Shown in pieces: positions 11,793-22,649 of a stretch of DNA of 64,000 nucleotides. Below the pieces are notes generated by a model, which was not told the origin of the DNA, did no database searches, and saw only the letters and a list, made by a program, of their open reading frames with translations. The translations under genes were made by a program, and so were the position numbers. Where the stretch lies: assembly GCA_000827495.1 (NCBI GenBank), contig KN817660.1, positions 19,305 through 83,304 on the forward strand. The letters are read 5' to 3'. The stretch's first letter is position 1; each line of letters begins with the position of its first letter. The stretch comes from Hypholoma sublateritium FD-334 SS-4 (Eukaryota > Basidiomycota > Agaricomycetes > Agaricales > Strophariaceae).

Positions 11793-12531
11793 TAGATTCA
11801 ACACAGATATCCAGATATCCAACCTCACACTGTATTTCTCCATCTCCAACAACCAAATGTGTCTGTCATAGTCTACTCAATCAATTGGAAGCTCCTGTAT
11901 TCTTCAGAGGTTCAGCGCTAAGCGCTTTTCGGGGCGATGCAATATGCATAGCTGGAGTCATCGCACAGCAGACGCGTCACATCAAATCATACTACCCAGA
12001 TATCGGGAAGTAGCTGATCGGAGAAAAGATTGGTTATTCTCTTTAGGTGTCTAAGCGTCGAAATATCGTACTTTTTTTTCCTGGGGCTCACTATTCCTAC
12101 TCAATGCGATTCCGACGCACCCCAAATTGTAGCCACAGGCCCCGTATTGCCCGACAAAATTCAAGCGGAAGATTGGCTCGGAAGATTGCCACGCATGATG
12201 CACCTAAGGCAGCACTTCGTAGCGACCTTTAGGTGGCCCTAAATGCGCTGATTGTGACCACCTGCAGGTGGCGTCGGGGATTGCCGCCGCCTGCAAAAAT
12301 AGATCCCTTGGCGCCATCCAGCGTTAGCATCTCCCAGCGATGCTGGGCCCTCCTCTTCGCGATTCTTTGAGCGCCCGGCATCATCTGCAGCCGGCGCCGC
12401 TATCATCGATTGAAAACTCCGCTGCGTCAGTGCTCGCCGTTCAATCCTCTGCTATGCGTCTTGGATAGCTCCGACTCTGCAGTCTCGCGTGTCGTCCCAG
12501 GACCCACATCCTCCAGCACCATTCTCTGACC
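11793..12531. other. Intergenic between mms2 and the KDZ element
   Basis: No gene. It should contain the left end of the KDZ element, but no terminal inverted repeat or target duplication matching the right side could be found by eye. Confidence 0.4.
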
Positions 12532-15500
12532 ATGAAGCCTGCGACACTTTCCAAATATCGCGCTAGTCAACCCACCACAAACCATGGCCCAGGAACGCAT
12601 CTTGTCAGTCCGCAGAAGCGTGCTTCCAAGAGGAAGCTTGAACAAACCGCAACAATTTTCTTTGACTTGGATGCGAGGCGGCGACGAGCTAAGAAAGAGC
12701 TGGACGAGCTCCTCTCACCCTCCGCACCAACCATGGCCACTCCGAGCTCTAATGGCCCCACGACTAGCTCCGAGATGGAAGTAGACCCCAACAGCGAATG
12801 GGTAGACGAAGACCTTGACTCGGACAAATCTGGCCCAAATGCCTCAAGCGCGTCTGTTGACCATTCGACGCCTGTGACAAAGCCCAGCAAAAGCAGGCGT
12901 CTTATTCCCGACTATCGCTCTGTCAACCTCTACAGCAAATGGCGCGTCATTCTCCCTACACTTGTTGAACCCCTTCTTGCATATACATCGGATTCGATTG
13001 CAAAACCTTCTCGTGCAGTTACAGGGGACTTAGCCGCTGCCTGCAAGGACAAGGCATCATGTTGTGAGACGTCGGAAACAACTGTCTTATGTTTGTACTA
13101 TGACCGTATGTACCAGAATATAACCTATACGTCATCCCTTTCGTGTTTTGAGAAACTGTAATTACAGACTTCAAGACCCTGAAGATTGAACATTGCGCAT
13201 GCCAAAATCTCGCGAAGACCCTTGTGCGCAATGGGTTGTTCCCAACAGCCCCAGACCAGATTCGAATGGCCATTTCAATTGAACTTCTGGACTTCTACAG
13301 CGCTCTTTTTGAGCGCTCCTGCGACGCTGTCAATGCAATGGCTGCAGCACTCAATACCTTCTATAACCGACGGGGTTTATTCCTTGTCAATAACAAAGTT
13401 AGTGTTAGGATTATTTCTGGCTTAGGCGTTTTCTGATATAGCAGACAGGGTGAAAGATACAAAGAACCATTTCGTCGAGGAATGGGGTATGCGGCACAGT
13501 GGCTTGACGGCCTACGAGTGCTAGTAGAAAAACATACCGATTCCTTGTTAGAGCAAGCCGATACCTATCTACAAACGCAGCTCTCCGTCCCTCCTACCAT
13601 TCCGACACCTCTGTTTGATCCCGATCTCTCAAAAGTTCCGGACGCCCCACCACTACCTCATATCCCTCTCGCTACCGATCCTCCTCCACTGCCATCAAAC
13701 CCATCACCACCATCTTCACCACCACCTGTATCTCCAGAAGAGTGTATGCGAGAACTTCGCCAACTATGTCCAGCTTGTTTTGGAGGAGCTAAACATGGGA
13801 GGCCGCTTGAAGAGTATGAGTACCTGAAGTTCTTTGTATACAAAAAAGATTGACGTATCATTCTCATAGCGGTGGGGATTTCCAAATCGCAACGGATGGT
13901 AATTTTCACCATCGTCATCTCGTCTCAGGAGGAAAAGGCATCAAATTTCACGAACCCAGACACGTCATACCCAAATCGTTCGTTGATTGCGTTGGCGATA
14001 CGATCCTTCAAGCAAGAAAATCACCTTCGAAGAGTCGAAATCCCAAAGTCCCCGACTCAGCTGTTGACGAATGCGAAAAGTCACACGACGCCGCCGATGG
14101 AGACAAGAAAAAATCAGCATCTCATCAAGGGCGCTACGATGACATGGGCTGGATGTCTCTTGTCTGCAGGCATGACATCCCTTTGTTCTTCGCAAATATT
14201 GATACGCCTGGGGAGCAACAAAAATATGCCATCGCGCTTATTTTATGGTTTTTCAGTCGAATCCCACAGAATGCAACAGTTACTGTGCTATACGATATTG
14301 GCTGTGTTCTTGATCGGAGCGTCCAAATGGCAAGTGATTCTATCTTCCTGCAGAAGCCAATGCCGATTTTTGTATTCCAGTATGAAATTCTTCCGGCGCA
14401 TATTCGTCCTCGTGTTCAATTTGTTACGACGGCAATGCATGCTTATGGCCACCAATGGTCGTGCCAGCTTATGTACAATCCTCGACTCTGTCGTGGGTTA
14501 GGCCTGACTGATGGAGAGGGCGTCGAGCGGACATGGTCGCGCCTGCGAAAACTCATCATTCTTGTGAGGACATCATCAGTAAGTCTACTCCTGTACTCTT
14601 ATCTCAATGTACGGCTGCTCACAATTCTTCCAGCAAGCTCGTCGAATATGGCTAACAGATCGGCAGCTCTCCGCAATTGCATACAATTTGAGGTGCGACC
14701 TCGGTGAGTGGCTCAAGCGCCGCCGCCGCATAGGCGTCGAAGAACAAAGCAAGAAATCGAGAGCAGTTATAGCGAAGTGTGGGATGTCATTGTCAAACCT
14801 CCGTGCCCAATGGGATCTTCAAAAGATTGCGCAGTCATCCATTAGAGCACGTAAGAACTGTTGTTGAATGCCTTCTACTTAGTTGTGTCAAATTTACCGC
14901 GTGCCCCTCTTAGATGCACCGTCCAGATTGAAAAAAGAACTGGACACTGTTCTGAGCCTCCAGGGAGATCTCGACACGGTGGAAAAGGCAATCAATACTG
15001 CTAAGGCGACACTGGCGACATCAGCGACACCTGAAGAGTCGAAGGACATTCTCAAAGGTCTTTTAGATATGCATACGACATTCTCAAATAAGGTTGAGGC
15101 GCTGTATGTTTCGCTAAATATCCATGATTCCTATCCTGACTTGAAAGGAGCATCACTGGAGTTTGTGCGAACTCTCCTAATGGCTCATGACCTCAAGATC
15201 AATGTCAGAAAGCGGGCTGTCGGAAGTTTCTTCGAGTGGGATAGGCTGGACCAAGCAGTTGGAGGCCGAAATCAAGCACTTGGTATGCAATATCCGATCG
15301 TACTGATCTACTAAGATACTTACAGTGAAACCTAGGAACAAAGCTTCATCAGCAGACGCGAAAAGCCATTGCCAAAAGGACACCTGCGCTATTATCTGCA
15401 ATCAGAAAATTCAACGCCTACTGTGTCAAACTCGAAAACATGTACGATCCAGCCTGGAATATACCCTTACCTCTTCCTCTTCCTACAACGTTGGCGGACC

Positions 15501-17162
15501 TCCGAGATCGGTCCGATTTAATGGAAGACGTATGGGTCAGCACGTCGGAGACGGTACAGCAGCCCTGGCTGGATAACCCTGACATCCGGGCAGGAATACG
15601 CGCAATGATCAAACTGGATCGATGCATTGAAGAGCAACACCGACTCGGTCAAGAAGCCGATAACATGTGTGCGTGGTTTCGCAGAGAGCTAGGGGCTGTT
15701 GAGCTGGCAATTAGGACGCCTAAATGTGAGTGCACTATTGTGGATTCCTGAATACACACTGAATATACCCAAGGCAATCCATTCTACATTCAACTGGGGC
15801 AATATCGTGACCATCTCCTCCATTTGAAGACAAGATGGACGAACCCTTTGGCATCTTCGGTCCGATTCGACTCTCACGTCGCAGAGGCTTCCTCAGTTGC
15901 TTCGAAGTTAACGGGACATCTCGAACCAGTATTCAAGTGGACCTATGTCACAAATTCTCTTGAAGTTGGCGCAGACGCTGAAGGCCAAGACAATCAAGAC
16001 CAACTGGATGAGAACCTCCCACACCATGAGCTTCTAGCGCGAGACGAGGAAGAGGGGGCGATCATTGCCTCAGAGATATTTGAGCGGGATGAGAGTGATG
16101 ATGATGAAGATCCCCCACAGCGTAATCCTCCTGCGCAAGATCTTCTTTCAGACGAAGATGACATTGTTTTTATTGAGGTTTCCCAGACAAAAAGGGTTGA
16201 ACGCAACGATAGCTCTGTTATGGAATATTGCGAAGGCACGATGAGTTTTTTCTGGACACAACCGGTAATATATGACTCTTCCGTTACGAAAGAAATACTG
16301 ATATCTAGTCACCTATCTATTCAGAATCTTGAAGAGGACGTCAATTTGCTTCGCTTCATAAACCAGGCAAAAACATTGCAAATCGGCAACAATTACAAGC
16401 GCCGAGATCACTCTCGTTCCCAAGCCTTTGATCTAGGTTCCGCCGAACTTCAAATTTTGAGCGCAAAGGATGGACTTCTCAACGATGTCTGTATGAATGG
16501 ATTACCAAAGCTCCTGCAGGCGCTATTTATCCGGGATCCCCAGCACCAAATTCCAGCAGGTCGATGTACGATCTTTTCGACTTATGACCTCAACCGAATT
16601 TGATACCAAGCTTCCGATTCTGAGCTGTGGAGAAGTACACACCACCACAAGTTTTGGGAAAAGGATGTGTGGATAATTCCCATCCACAGGCAGACTGAGC
16701 GCCATTGGGTCTTAGCCGTCCTTTACCTTCAGCATAGCGAAGTCCATGTTTTCGACAGTCTAGCTGGAAATGCACTATGGAATGAAGATATCAAGGCATT
16801 TCCTAATTTTGATTAATTGTATCTGTTCTGACGCCCTTCTACAGAGCGTTTCCATCTTCCTTTCCCGATTAATTCAGCTGGCAAATCAATATGGACATCC
16901 CATGGCCACTGTTGCGACAGGCTGGGTTGCGAAGCCTGTCATCGTAAGTTATCTTCCTGTTCAATATATCTAGCTTTACTGAGCTATGTACAAGATTGAG
17001 GCCGTCCAGTCAAATGGATACGACTGTGGGCTGTGGGTTTTGGTATGGATCGCATGCATTTTGAGGGGATATGGTACCAGTGCTAGAGCAGTAGATGAAG
17101 GTACAATGCCTTCTTGGAGGATCGCTTTGCGAAACTTAATCTGCGCTGTATCACCTACATAA
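12532..17162 (+). CDS. KDZ-family transposase with C-terminal Ulp1-like protease, in-frame stop
   Basis: Ten exons join in phase: 12532-13105, 13168-13397, 13449-13813, 13870-14578, 14634-14850, 14914-15282, 15336-15725, 15774-16795, 16845-16943 and 16995-17162 (about 1380 codons). Seen in order: CxC-type cysteine region (EHCACQNLAKTLVRNGLFP), CPACF, then the RNase-H-like core with ATDGNFHHRH (Asp codon 13895), LYDIGC (Asp near 14294) and GLTDGEGVERTWS (Glu near 14516), so the DDE triad looks intact. After a long helical region comes a C48/Ulp1-like cysteine protease: WIIPIHR, HWVLAV (His 16703), VFDSL (Asp 16754), VQSNGYDCGLWVL (Gln 17007, Cys 17025). All protease residues are present, but TGA at 16601-16603 lies in frame just before this domain, and the following intron uses a GC donor (16796). 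Family: Kyakuja-Dileera-Zisupton. Transposase could still be made without the protease. Confidence 0.85.
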
Positions 17163-17393
17163 ACGACGAAATTAATGCCTCATTTAACCTGCTTCGTTGT
17201 CAGATCCTAGCAACCTTATCGCCAAAAGGGAATTCTCGCAAGCCTTTGACGCGCAGGAGAAAACCCCATTTTGCAAGCCACTGGCATCCCCCACCGCCCA
17301 CCGCACCGCACTGAGCAGCAAACTATATCTCGAACAGCACCGTGAGTCATTCTGCAACAAATATCCCCCAGATGGCTCTGACTTTGCATTTAG

Positions 17394-18075
17394 ATGCCCT
17401 GCCCTCCTGAAAATGACGATATTGCGGTCGAAATTCCAGGGTCTGACTCATTGACGAATGCGCAATGGGTGTTTGCAAAGCATGTCGCGGTATTCTACCA
17501 CCAAGCAAAGAAAGACGACAAGCTTGAAAAGTATTTTGCCGTCGTGAACTGGTTATATGACAATCGTTGGCCCGAAGAGGGAACTGAGGATGCCCTTGCC
17601 AAGGTATGTTCACTCATTTTTACAAGGTATTTGCGCCTAACCTAATGATTTAGCTTCGTACTCACGTTACAGCTGCTGCCATCGGCACTGTCGGTGCTAA
17701 TCCATCTCAGCACTGGGAAGATGCACTGCATATTGCTGAGTATGACCGTGCTCACCCGGTAAGAGCCCGCCTATTATCCTTTTCCTCCGGTGTTTCAACG
17801 CTTCTCAGAACGAAGTCCAAAATTCTGGAGAAAGCGCGTGCAGCAGCTTCTCTGGCTGCGATGAAGAAAACGGTGATGATGTAGATAATAATACCGCTAA
17901 GCTTACATTCGCGATGACTGCTAGCGACTTCGAATGGCTCAATACAGGCAGTAGACACATCTCCACTCCATTTGAGTATACATTCCCAGAGCCGGATATC
18001 ATTCCATACCCAGGCCAGTCAGCGCAGCCTACTGTTCCTCGTAAAAAGCGCATGATTTGGCCCTCTAGGCAGTAG
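17394..18075 (+). CDS. Small protein downstream of the KDZ transposase, function unknown
   Basis: Three exons in phase: 17394-17603, 17654-17758 and 17809-18075 (193 aa). No known domain recognised. Visible: a helical N-terminal half (WVFAKHVAVFYHQAKKDDKL, NWLYDNRWPEEGTEDALAKL), a Ser/acidic linker, and a C-terminal segment FEWLNTGSRHISTPFEYTF ending in a basic KKRMIWPSRQ tail. The ATG follows an acceptor-like TTTAG exactly, so an upstream exon is possible. The sequence 17163-17393 has coding-like frames broken by TGA and could be a degraded link to the transposase gene, in which case this is the C-terminus of that protein. Same strand as the transposase and only 231 bp beyond its stop. Confidence 0.45.
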
Positions 18076-18352
18076 TACTCAGTATGTTACTTGCTCGTCG
18101 TACAAAATACACCACTTGTCTGCCATCTTTGATTGTAGCGATTCATCCACATCTTGCGCAATTAATGGACATTTGCGAAATATGTTGCGCGCACTGTTGG
18201 CACCGTTCCATCTTACATGCGCTTTGTATTGACAACAACCGCCCCTCGAACCAGCCTACATTTCTAAATTCTTGCCCGTGTAAAGTGTGCGATGAAATGA
18301 TTATAAGCGATAACATTGGTAACATATTTTGAAGATACATATGGCAGCTGAA

Positions 18353-18939
18353 TTAAATACAAGTACTATCGGAGCTAGCTTCGTTTTTCCGGGGCCTGGG
18401 CCGGGGTCTGATTCGCGGGCACTCGTTCTCATCATCGTGATCTCTAAATTTTCTCTGACATGGCTGTTAGGTCTCGATATCAAAGAGAAGCAATAAAGAT
18501 TTGGATCGTACCTTGGCAGTGATCCCCCGTCGCGCTTCAGCTATCATCATGTAAGTCGTCCAGCTGAACTGCGTTGGTCCTTCAGGAGCCAAGGACGCTG
18601 CGAATATAAGCTCCTCTCTGACCCACTGCAGAAAAGACTGTCAGTAATTTGCTGCTTGCATACGACGTGGATTTTGTACCTCCATCTTGCGCCGCATGCC
18701 CTTATTCAAGTGGCGAATGTTTCCACCGAAGTCTTGCAGCTTCAGTCGCCATCGAATGAACCAGAGGTCAAAGAGGCGTTCGAAGAACGTATCCGCCTCG
18801 CAACTTTTGAGATGCCGAAAATACGGTGCAAGGGCATCAATCAGCAGCAACTGCTCAGCAAGATGTTCGACGGATGCTCCCTGAAAGAGTGCATTGAGAG
18901 TCAGTAATTGAATCAATGTGTAAAAGGTAACTGTACCAT
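18353..18939 (-). CDS. Small helical protein of unknown function, convergent with KDZ
   Basis: Model of four exons: 18939-18937 (ATG only), 18880-18680, 18625-18512 and 18463-18353, phase-consistent (142 aa). The body is helical (SVEHLAEQLLLIDALAPYF, FFERLFDLWFIRWRLKL), followed by WVREELIFAASLAPEGPTQ, then an acidic-to-Arg/Pro tail (DHDDENECP, RPRPRPRPRKNE). The single-codon first exon is the weakest part; it is preceded by CTATAAAAG at about 19009-19017, a plausible TATA box. No family recognised. It lies between KDZ and the TET/JBP-like gene and may be cargo of the element. Confidence 0.45.
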
Positions 18940-19137
18940 AGATATTTGATGACTTGATAATGAGAGAGATGGTGGTAGGGGGTGCCAAAAAGTAGGCGTT
19001 GACTGAGAATCTTTTATAGCTGGCGCGTCAGCTTAATCAAACGGAGTTGAAAAGGACAAACCCAGCTCGAGCGGATAGGGAGTTGCCTTAATCAAGCATC
19101 GTTGCTTTACACCGAGATTGATCTTGCCTTCGTCGCG

Positions 19138-19835
19138 ATGGGCCGCCCACGTTTGTACCATAGTGCTGAGGACAGAGCAGCAGCTAACAGAGAAAAAAGT
19201 AAGCGGCATTATGAAAGGTATGTGCAATACGTACCAAACATACAGCTCTACTACTAATCGAGATTTCTATGTTGTTTCTATGAAGAAAAAAACACTTAAT
19301 TAACAAGAAGAGGCGAAAAGTTTATACTCACCTGCACCAAGCTAAAAGGTAGGAAGTTACTTCAATAAATGAATGCAGTCTTCAGCTCGACTTTCATTGC
19401 AGAAAAGAGGAACCTACACCTGCAGCACAGTCTGCGACAGTGCCGCTTGACCCACTTGAATCGTGGATGGAAGGCGTGGAAAGAGTGTGCCGCCGCTTGA
19501 ATAAAGCGACTGAAGGTTTCCCATGGAGATATGTCGAGCAGATTTGTTCAGCCTTCCTGGAGAACCTCGACAAGGATCTAATCCACGAGCAAGCAGTCAG
19601 AATAGGGAAGTTGCAGAAGTCCGCTTACCGGTATGAAAACGAAGTATATGCACTGGCAGGAGTCACCGAAGAGTACCAAAGAGCATCCGAGGTCACAAAG
19701 GAGGTCAATGAGGTCTTGGGCTGGGTCGAGGAAATCCTGTGCCACGCAATGGTTGACGCCCAAGAGGTTTGGGAGCGCTATGCAGCGAAAGAGTTCGCGT
19801 ATCAAGCAAAGTATCCTGTACAGTACGGGAAATAA
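19138..19835 (+). CDS. MGRP(R)LYH-type basic N-terminus protein, function unknown
   Basis: Two exons join in phase: 19138-19217 and 19403-19835 (170 aa). The N-terminus MGRPRLYHSAEDRAAANREK continues into a basic stretch (SKRHYER). Family memory: a 'GRPr.Yht.Eer..AnreKs..yY.r' start recurs in many unplaced agaricomycete proteins and looks like a basic DNA-binding or nuclear-localising helix, but I know of no assigned function. The rest is helical and Glu/Lys-rich (PLESWMEGVERVCRRLNKAT; EEYQRASEVTKEVNEVLGWV). The 185-bp intron is long for this window and may hide another exon. It lies between KDZ and the TET/JBP-like gene on the same strand as KDZ. Confidence 0.6.
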
Positions 19836-20612
19836 ATGTAGCCTTGAGTTTGTTGGCGTCTAAGAGGCTTCGAAGGATTGCCGCAGTGGCAAAGACTTAC
19901 GAAGATTTGAGATATCTGGCGAACTCTCAGAGCCGCGGCTCATGATGCATGATGCATGACAGCGCAAATCTTTTTAAATTATTAAAGCGGAGTTATAAAT
20001 GTAATAAAATGATTGTCAGTGAACACAGAAAATTGCATAACAATGCAACAGTCCCTTGCTTTAGGATGGTAATTATATATTCAAGATGTAGTTAAATGTA
20101 GCTTTTAGTCAATGTAATTTTTCTGCGAGGTTAAAACTGAGTTTAGTAAAAGTCAGACGAGGGCCACGAAACCGCAAGAACCCAAGCAGGATTCATAACG
20201 AGAAACCAAATACCATCGCTGTAGCTTCAATGACCAGCACAAAAAATAGTCAAATGCTAATTATATTTTTGAGGGCCGTGCATACTTCAGGAAGGCCATG
20301 ACTGTCCAACAAGTTAGACTTCGCATTGCAGTGTTACAAATACATTTTTCTATGTACAATATCAGGAACGTCGCACTGATTCCGAATTCGACGCAGAACC
20401 TGCTTTCTGCGATGCGCATTGCTACCCACTCTTTCGTGGTCCCTCCAAGGCGCATAAGGGCCGAGCCCGCACGCTCCTGTACGCTCGCCATAACGTTCAG
20501 GAAGGTAACCTGGAGGAAGAGAAGTACCCGCATCTCAAAATCTCGGGTGCACAAGAAACTGAATCAATTACAAAAAATGAAATACATGCATAGCGGAATG
20601 AAAGAGAAAAGG
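19836..20612. other. AT-rich intergenic, nothing recognised
   Basis: Short frames only. Contains a doubled ATGATGC at about 19942-19955. No inverted repeat matching the left side of the KDZ gene was seen. Confidence 0.4.
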
Positions 20613-22054
20613 CTACATTGCCGCCAATTCAGGCACCACTTGAACCACGTCCGAAAGCTTACTCCATAGCGATAGCCCTAGATTCCATCGCGATTTTTTC
20701 TTCTCCATGATTTCCCGACAAGCCTGCGGGTCTTGTTCCTTTAGTTCGTTTTGCGTACGGAAGCCGTTGTCCACGAAACGAAATATTCCGCCAGAACAAA
20801 ATTGCGTAAATGACATCCGCACCTCATGGTCTTGAACAGGAAGATTGCGATGGATAAGGGTGGCGGAAGGAATTAGAATGAGGGAGCCCGCTGGAAATTC
20901 GATGATTTTCTTGATATCGTCCAGCACAAGGTGCCCGCCACGTTCAGGGTCAAACCAGCCCAGTGCTTGGATTGAACACCAGCCAAATGACAAGTTGAGT
21001 TGGTCGCGGTGGCTCACGGTACACACGCGAGGGCCGAAGTTGAATGCAACGCACGGGAAGACAGACTTTCCCCCAAAGATGCGCCGCAATTTAGGCATCT
21101 TTTCGAAAAGATCGTCGGTGTAGCGTTTGTAATACGAATAAAGGTTGGGTGCCCATGTAGCGAAAGCAGCTATCAAGGGGTTTCGGATATGCATGGATGC
21201 TGGTGATAACGAAAACGCACCGTTGGCGAATTTGGCCATTCTCTGGAGGCCCTTCATTTCCAGCAGTTCGTCAATGGCTTCTTGATGGTCGGATTTCAAG
21301 AAAACGGGGTGTTTTGTGCCCCGCGAATGGGTCACGCCAATATTGACAGCTGGGAAGTCACCGCGTTTGTGGTTGAGTTCAGAATCGCGGTAGCGCAAAC
21401 GCGCCCCCACATCAAGAAATGCGCGGCAGACATCGTCGTGATCTTCTTTGTAAGTTGGGTCGCATGGTTGCCCGGCCGCTACGGCAAAAATGCGATTGTC
21501 TGGGCCTACAAAAACTTTGCAAGTCCTATGGTGGGAAATCAGCAGGTGCTTGGGCAGGGCCAATTAAAAGCTGCTTACTTTCCGTCGTTTTTCACCACTT
21601 CATACCCTTGGTCTACTAAGGCCTGAATTGCCGCGGGGAGGGCGGGTTTGGGCGGCGTGTGGCCGGTAGCGGCGTAGCCGCAGGAGGTAGCCGGCAAGTC
21701 TTTGACGTCGAGGTCAGTTTTCACTGAAGCAGCCATGCGGACGTGGCGCTTGAGGCCTATGGGCGAAGGGCGATACCCGTACTTCAAGATCTCCGCCTCG
21801 CGCTTCCGTTTGCGCTGCCGATTTGCGCGCGATTGAGGAACGGCGTTGGGTGGTGTGTCCCCGGGAAGGTTCAGGCTGCCGATTTTTGGGTCCACTGGGA
21901 TGCTTGGTGCAGGGACTTCATCGTTGTCGGAATCCTCCCCTTCGACTCCGGGGTCGGCATCTTGTGGGTCCGCGCTTTCTTCCAATGCGATGGCATCCTT
22001 CAGCAGTTCGTGGATGCCAAGCCCGCATCCCTTTTCTATATCGATGGCTTCCAT
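20613..22054 (-). CDS. TET/JBP-like 2OG-Fe(II) dioxygenase (fungal type)
   Basis: Two exons: 22054-21579 and 21525-20613 (53-bp intron; 462 aa). The N-terminal 158 residues are acidic then basic (QSRANRQRKRKREAEILKYG), suiting a nuclear protein. The second exon holds a double-stranded beta-helix: VAFNFGPRVCTVSHRDQLNL with the iron-binding HxD (His codon near 21009), GWFDPERGGHLVL, FPAGSLILIPSATLIHRN with the distal iron ligand His (near 20850), and HEVRMSFTQF whose Arg should hold 2-oxoglutarate. All ligands are present. Family knowledge: this 'FGPR...HRD...LAFGW...RGGHLVL' type belongs to the TET/JBP dioxygenases of basidiomycetes, which oxidise 5-methylcytosine or related bases and are reported to be linked to KDZ transposons. 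Only 2.5 kb from a KDZ element here. Substrate is inferred, not shown. Confidence 0.8.
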
Positions 22055-22649
22055 GATGAATGGGGAGAATTCAGTCCCTGAGCGCGTCTGTCACAACAGC
22101 CAGTTAGCTTTCGATTCTTGAATGTGGCTCGGAAGCGCTGGGCAATCCAAAAGTCACACCTGGCGTAGATGCACCAAAACAGGCCGTCCGCTGTTTGTAT
22201 TTTGAAGCATTAGTGTTGAATTGAGGAAATTGGGCTGATTTACCTCGGAATGCCCGGTAGATTATCCATGGATGAGAGGAAAAGATCTGCATGGGGGCGC
22301 ATTAGCAACTTGTTGGCATCAGTGGCCACAGCTGTGTTCAAAACTGCCTTTCCATCCGTCTGCTCCACGCTTTCTTGTTCGGAGCCAGGGGTGGCTTCGC
22401 CCGACAAAGCATGGAGCAGACGGAGGTAAAGGCAGCGGAGTGGAAGTAGAATATAGGGGACTTACTAGTAGCAGGCAATGGGATGGGATTGGGGCGGGAG
22501 GCGATGTTGGTAGGCGCTGGCGGGTCATTTTATGCGCAGTTTCAACCGATTCTGAAAGTTTCGGCTCGGGCTCGTCCAGTGGCCGAGATTCTTGTTGCTG
22601 CCTCGTGTCAGCTTTGTTTGATTCTGGTTAGTAATGGCACAAATCATTG

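Larger units (their letters stand above)
12532..18075 (+). mobile_element. KDZ DNA transposon, ends not located
   Basis: Minimal extent, from the transposase start to the stop of the adjoining same-strand gene. The element is identified by its transposase; true ends may lie well outside, and the three small genes plus the TET/JBP-like gene up to 22.05 kb could be cargo. No inverted repeats or target duplication were recognised. Confidence 0.55.

Noticed and set aside
11793..12531. Search for the left terminal repeat of the KDZ element
   Set aside because: Candidate short palindromes (near 12240-12275 and 12320-12350) have no counterpart on the right side.
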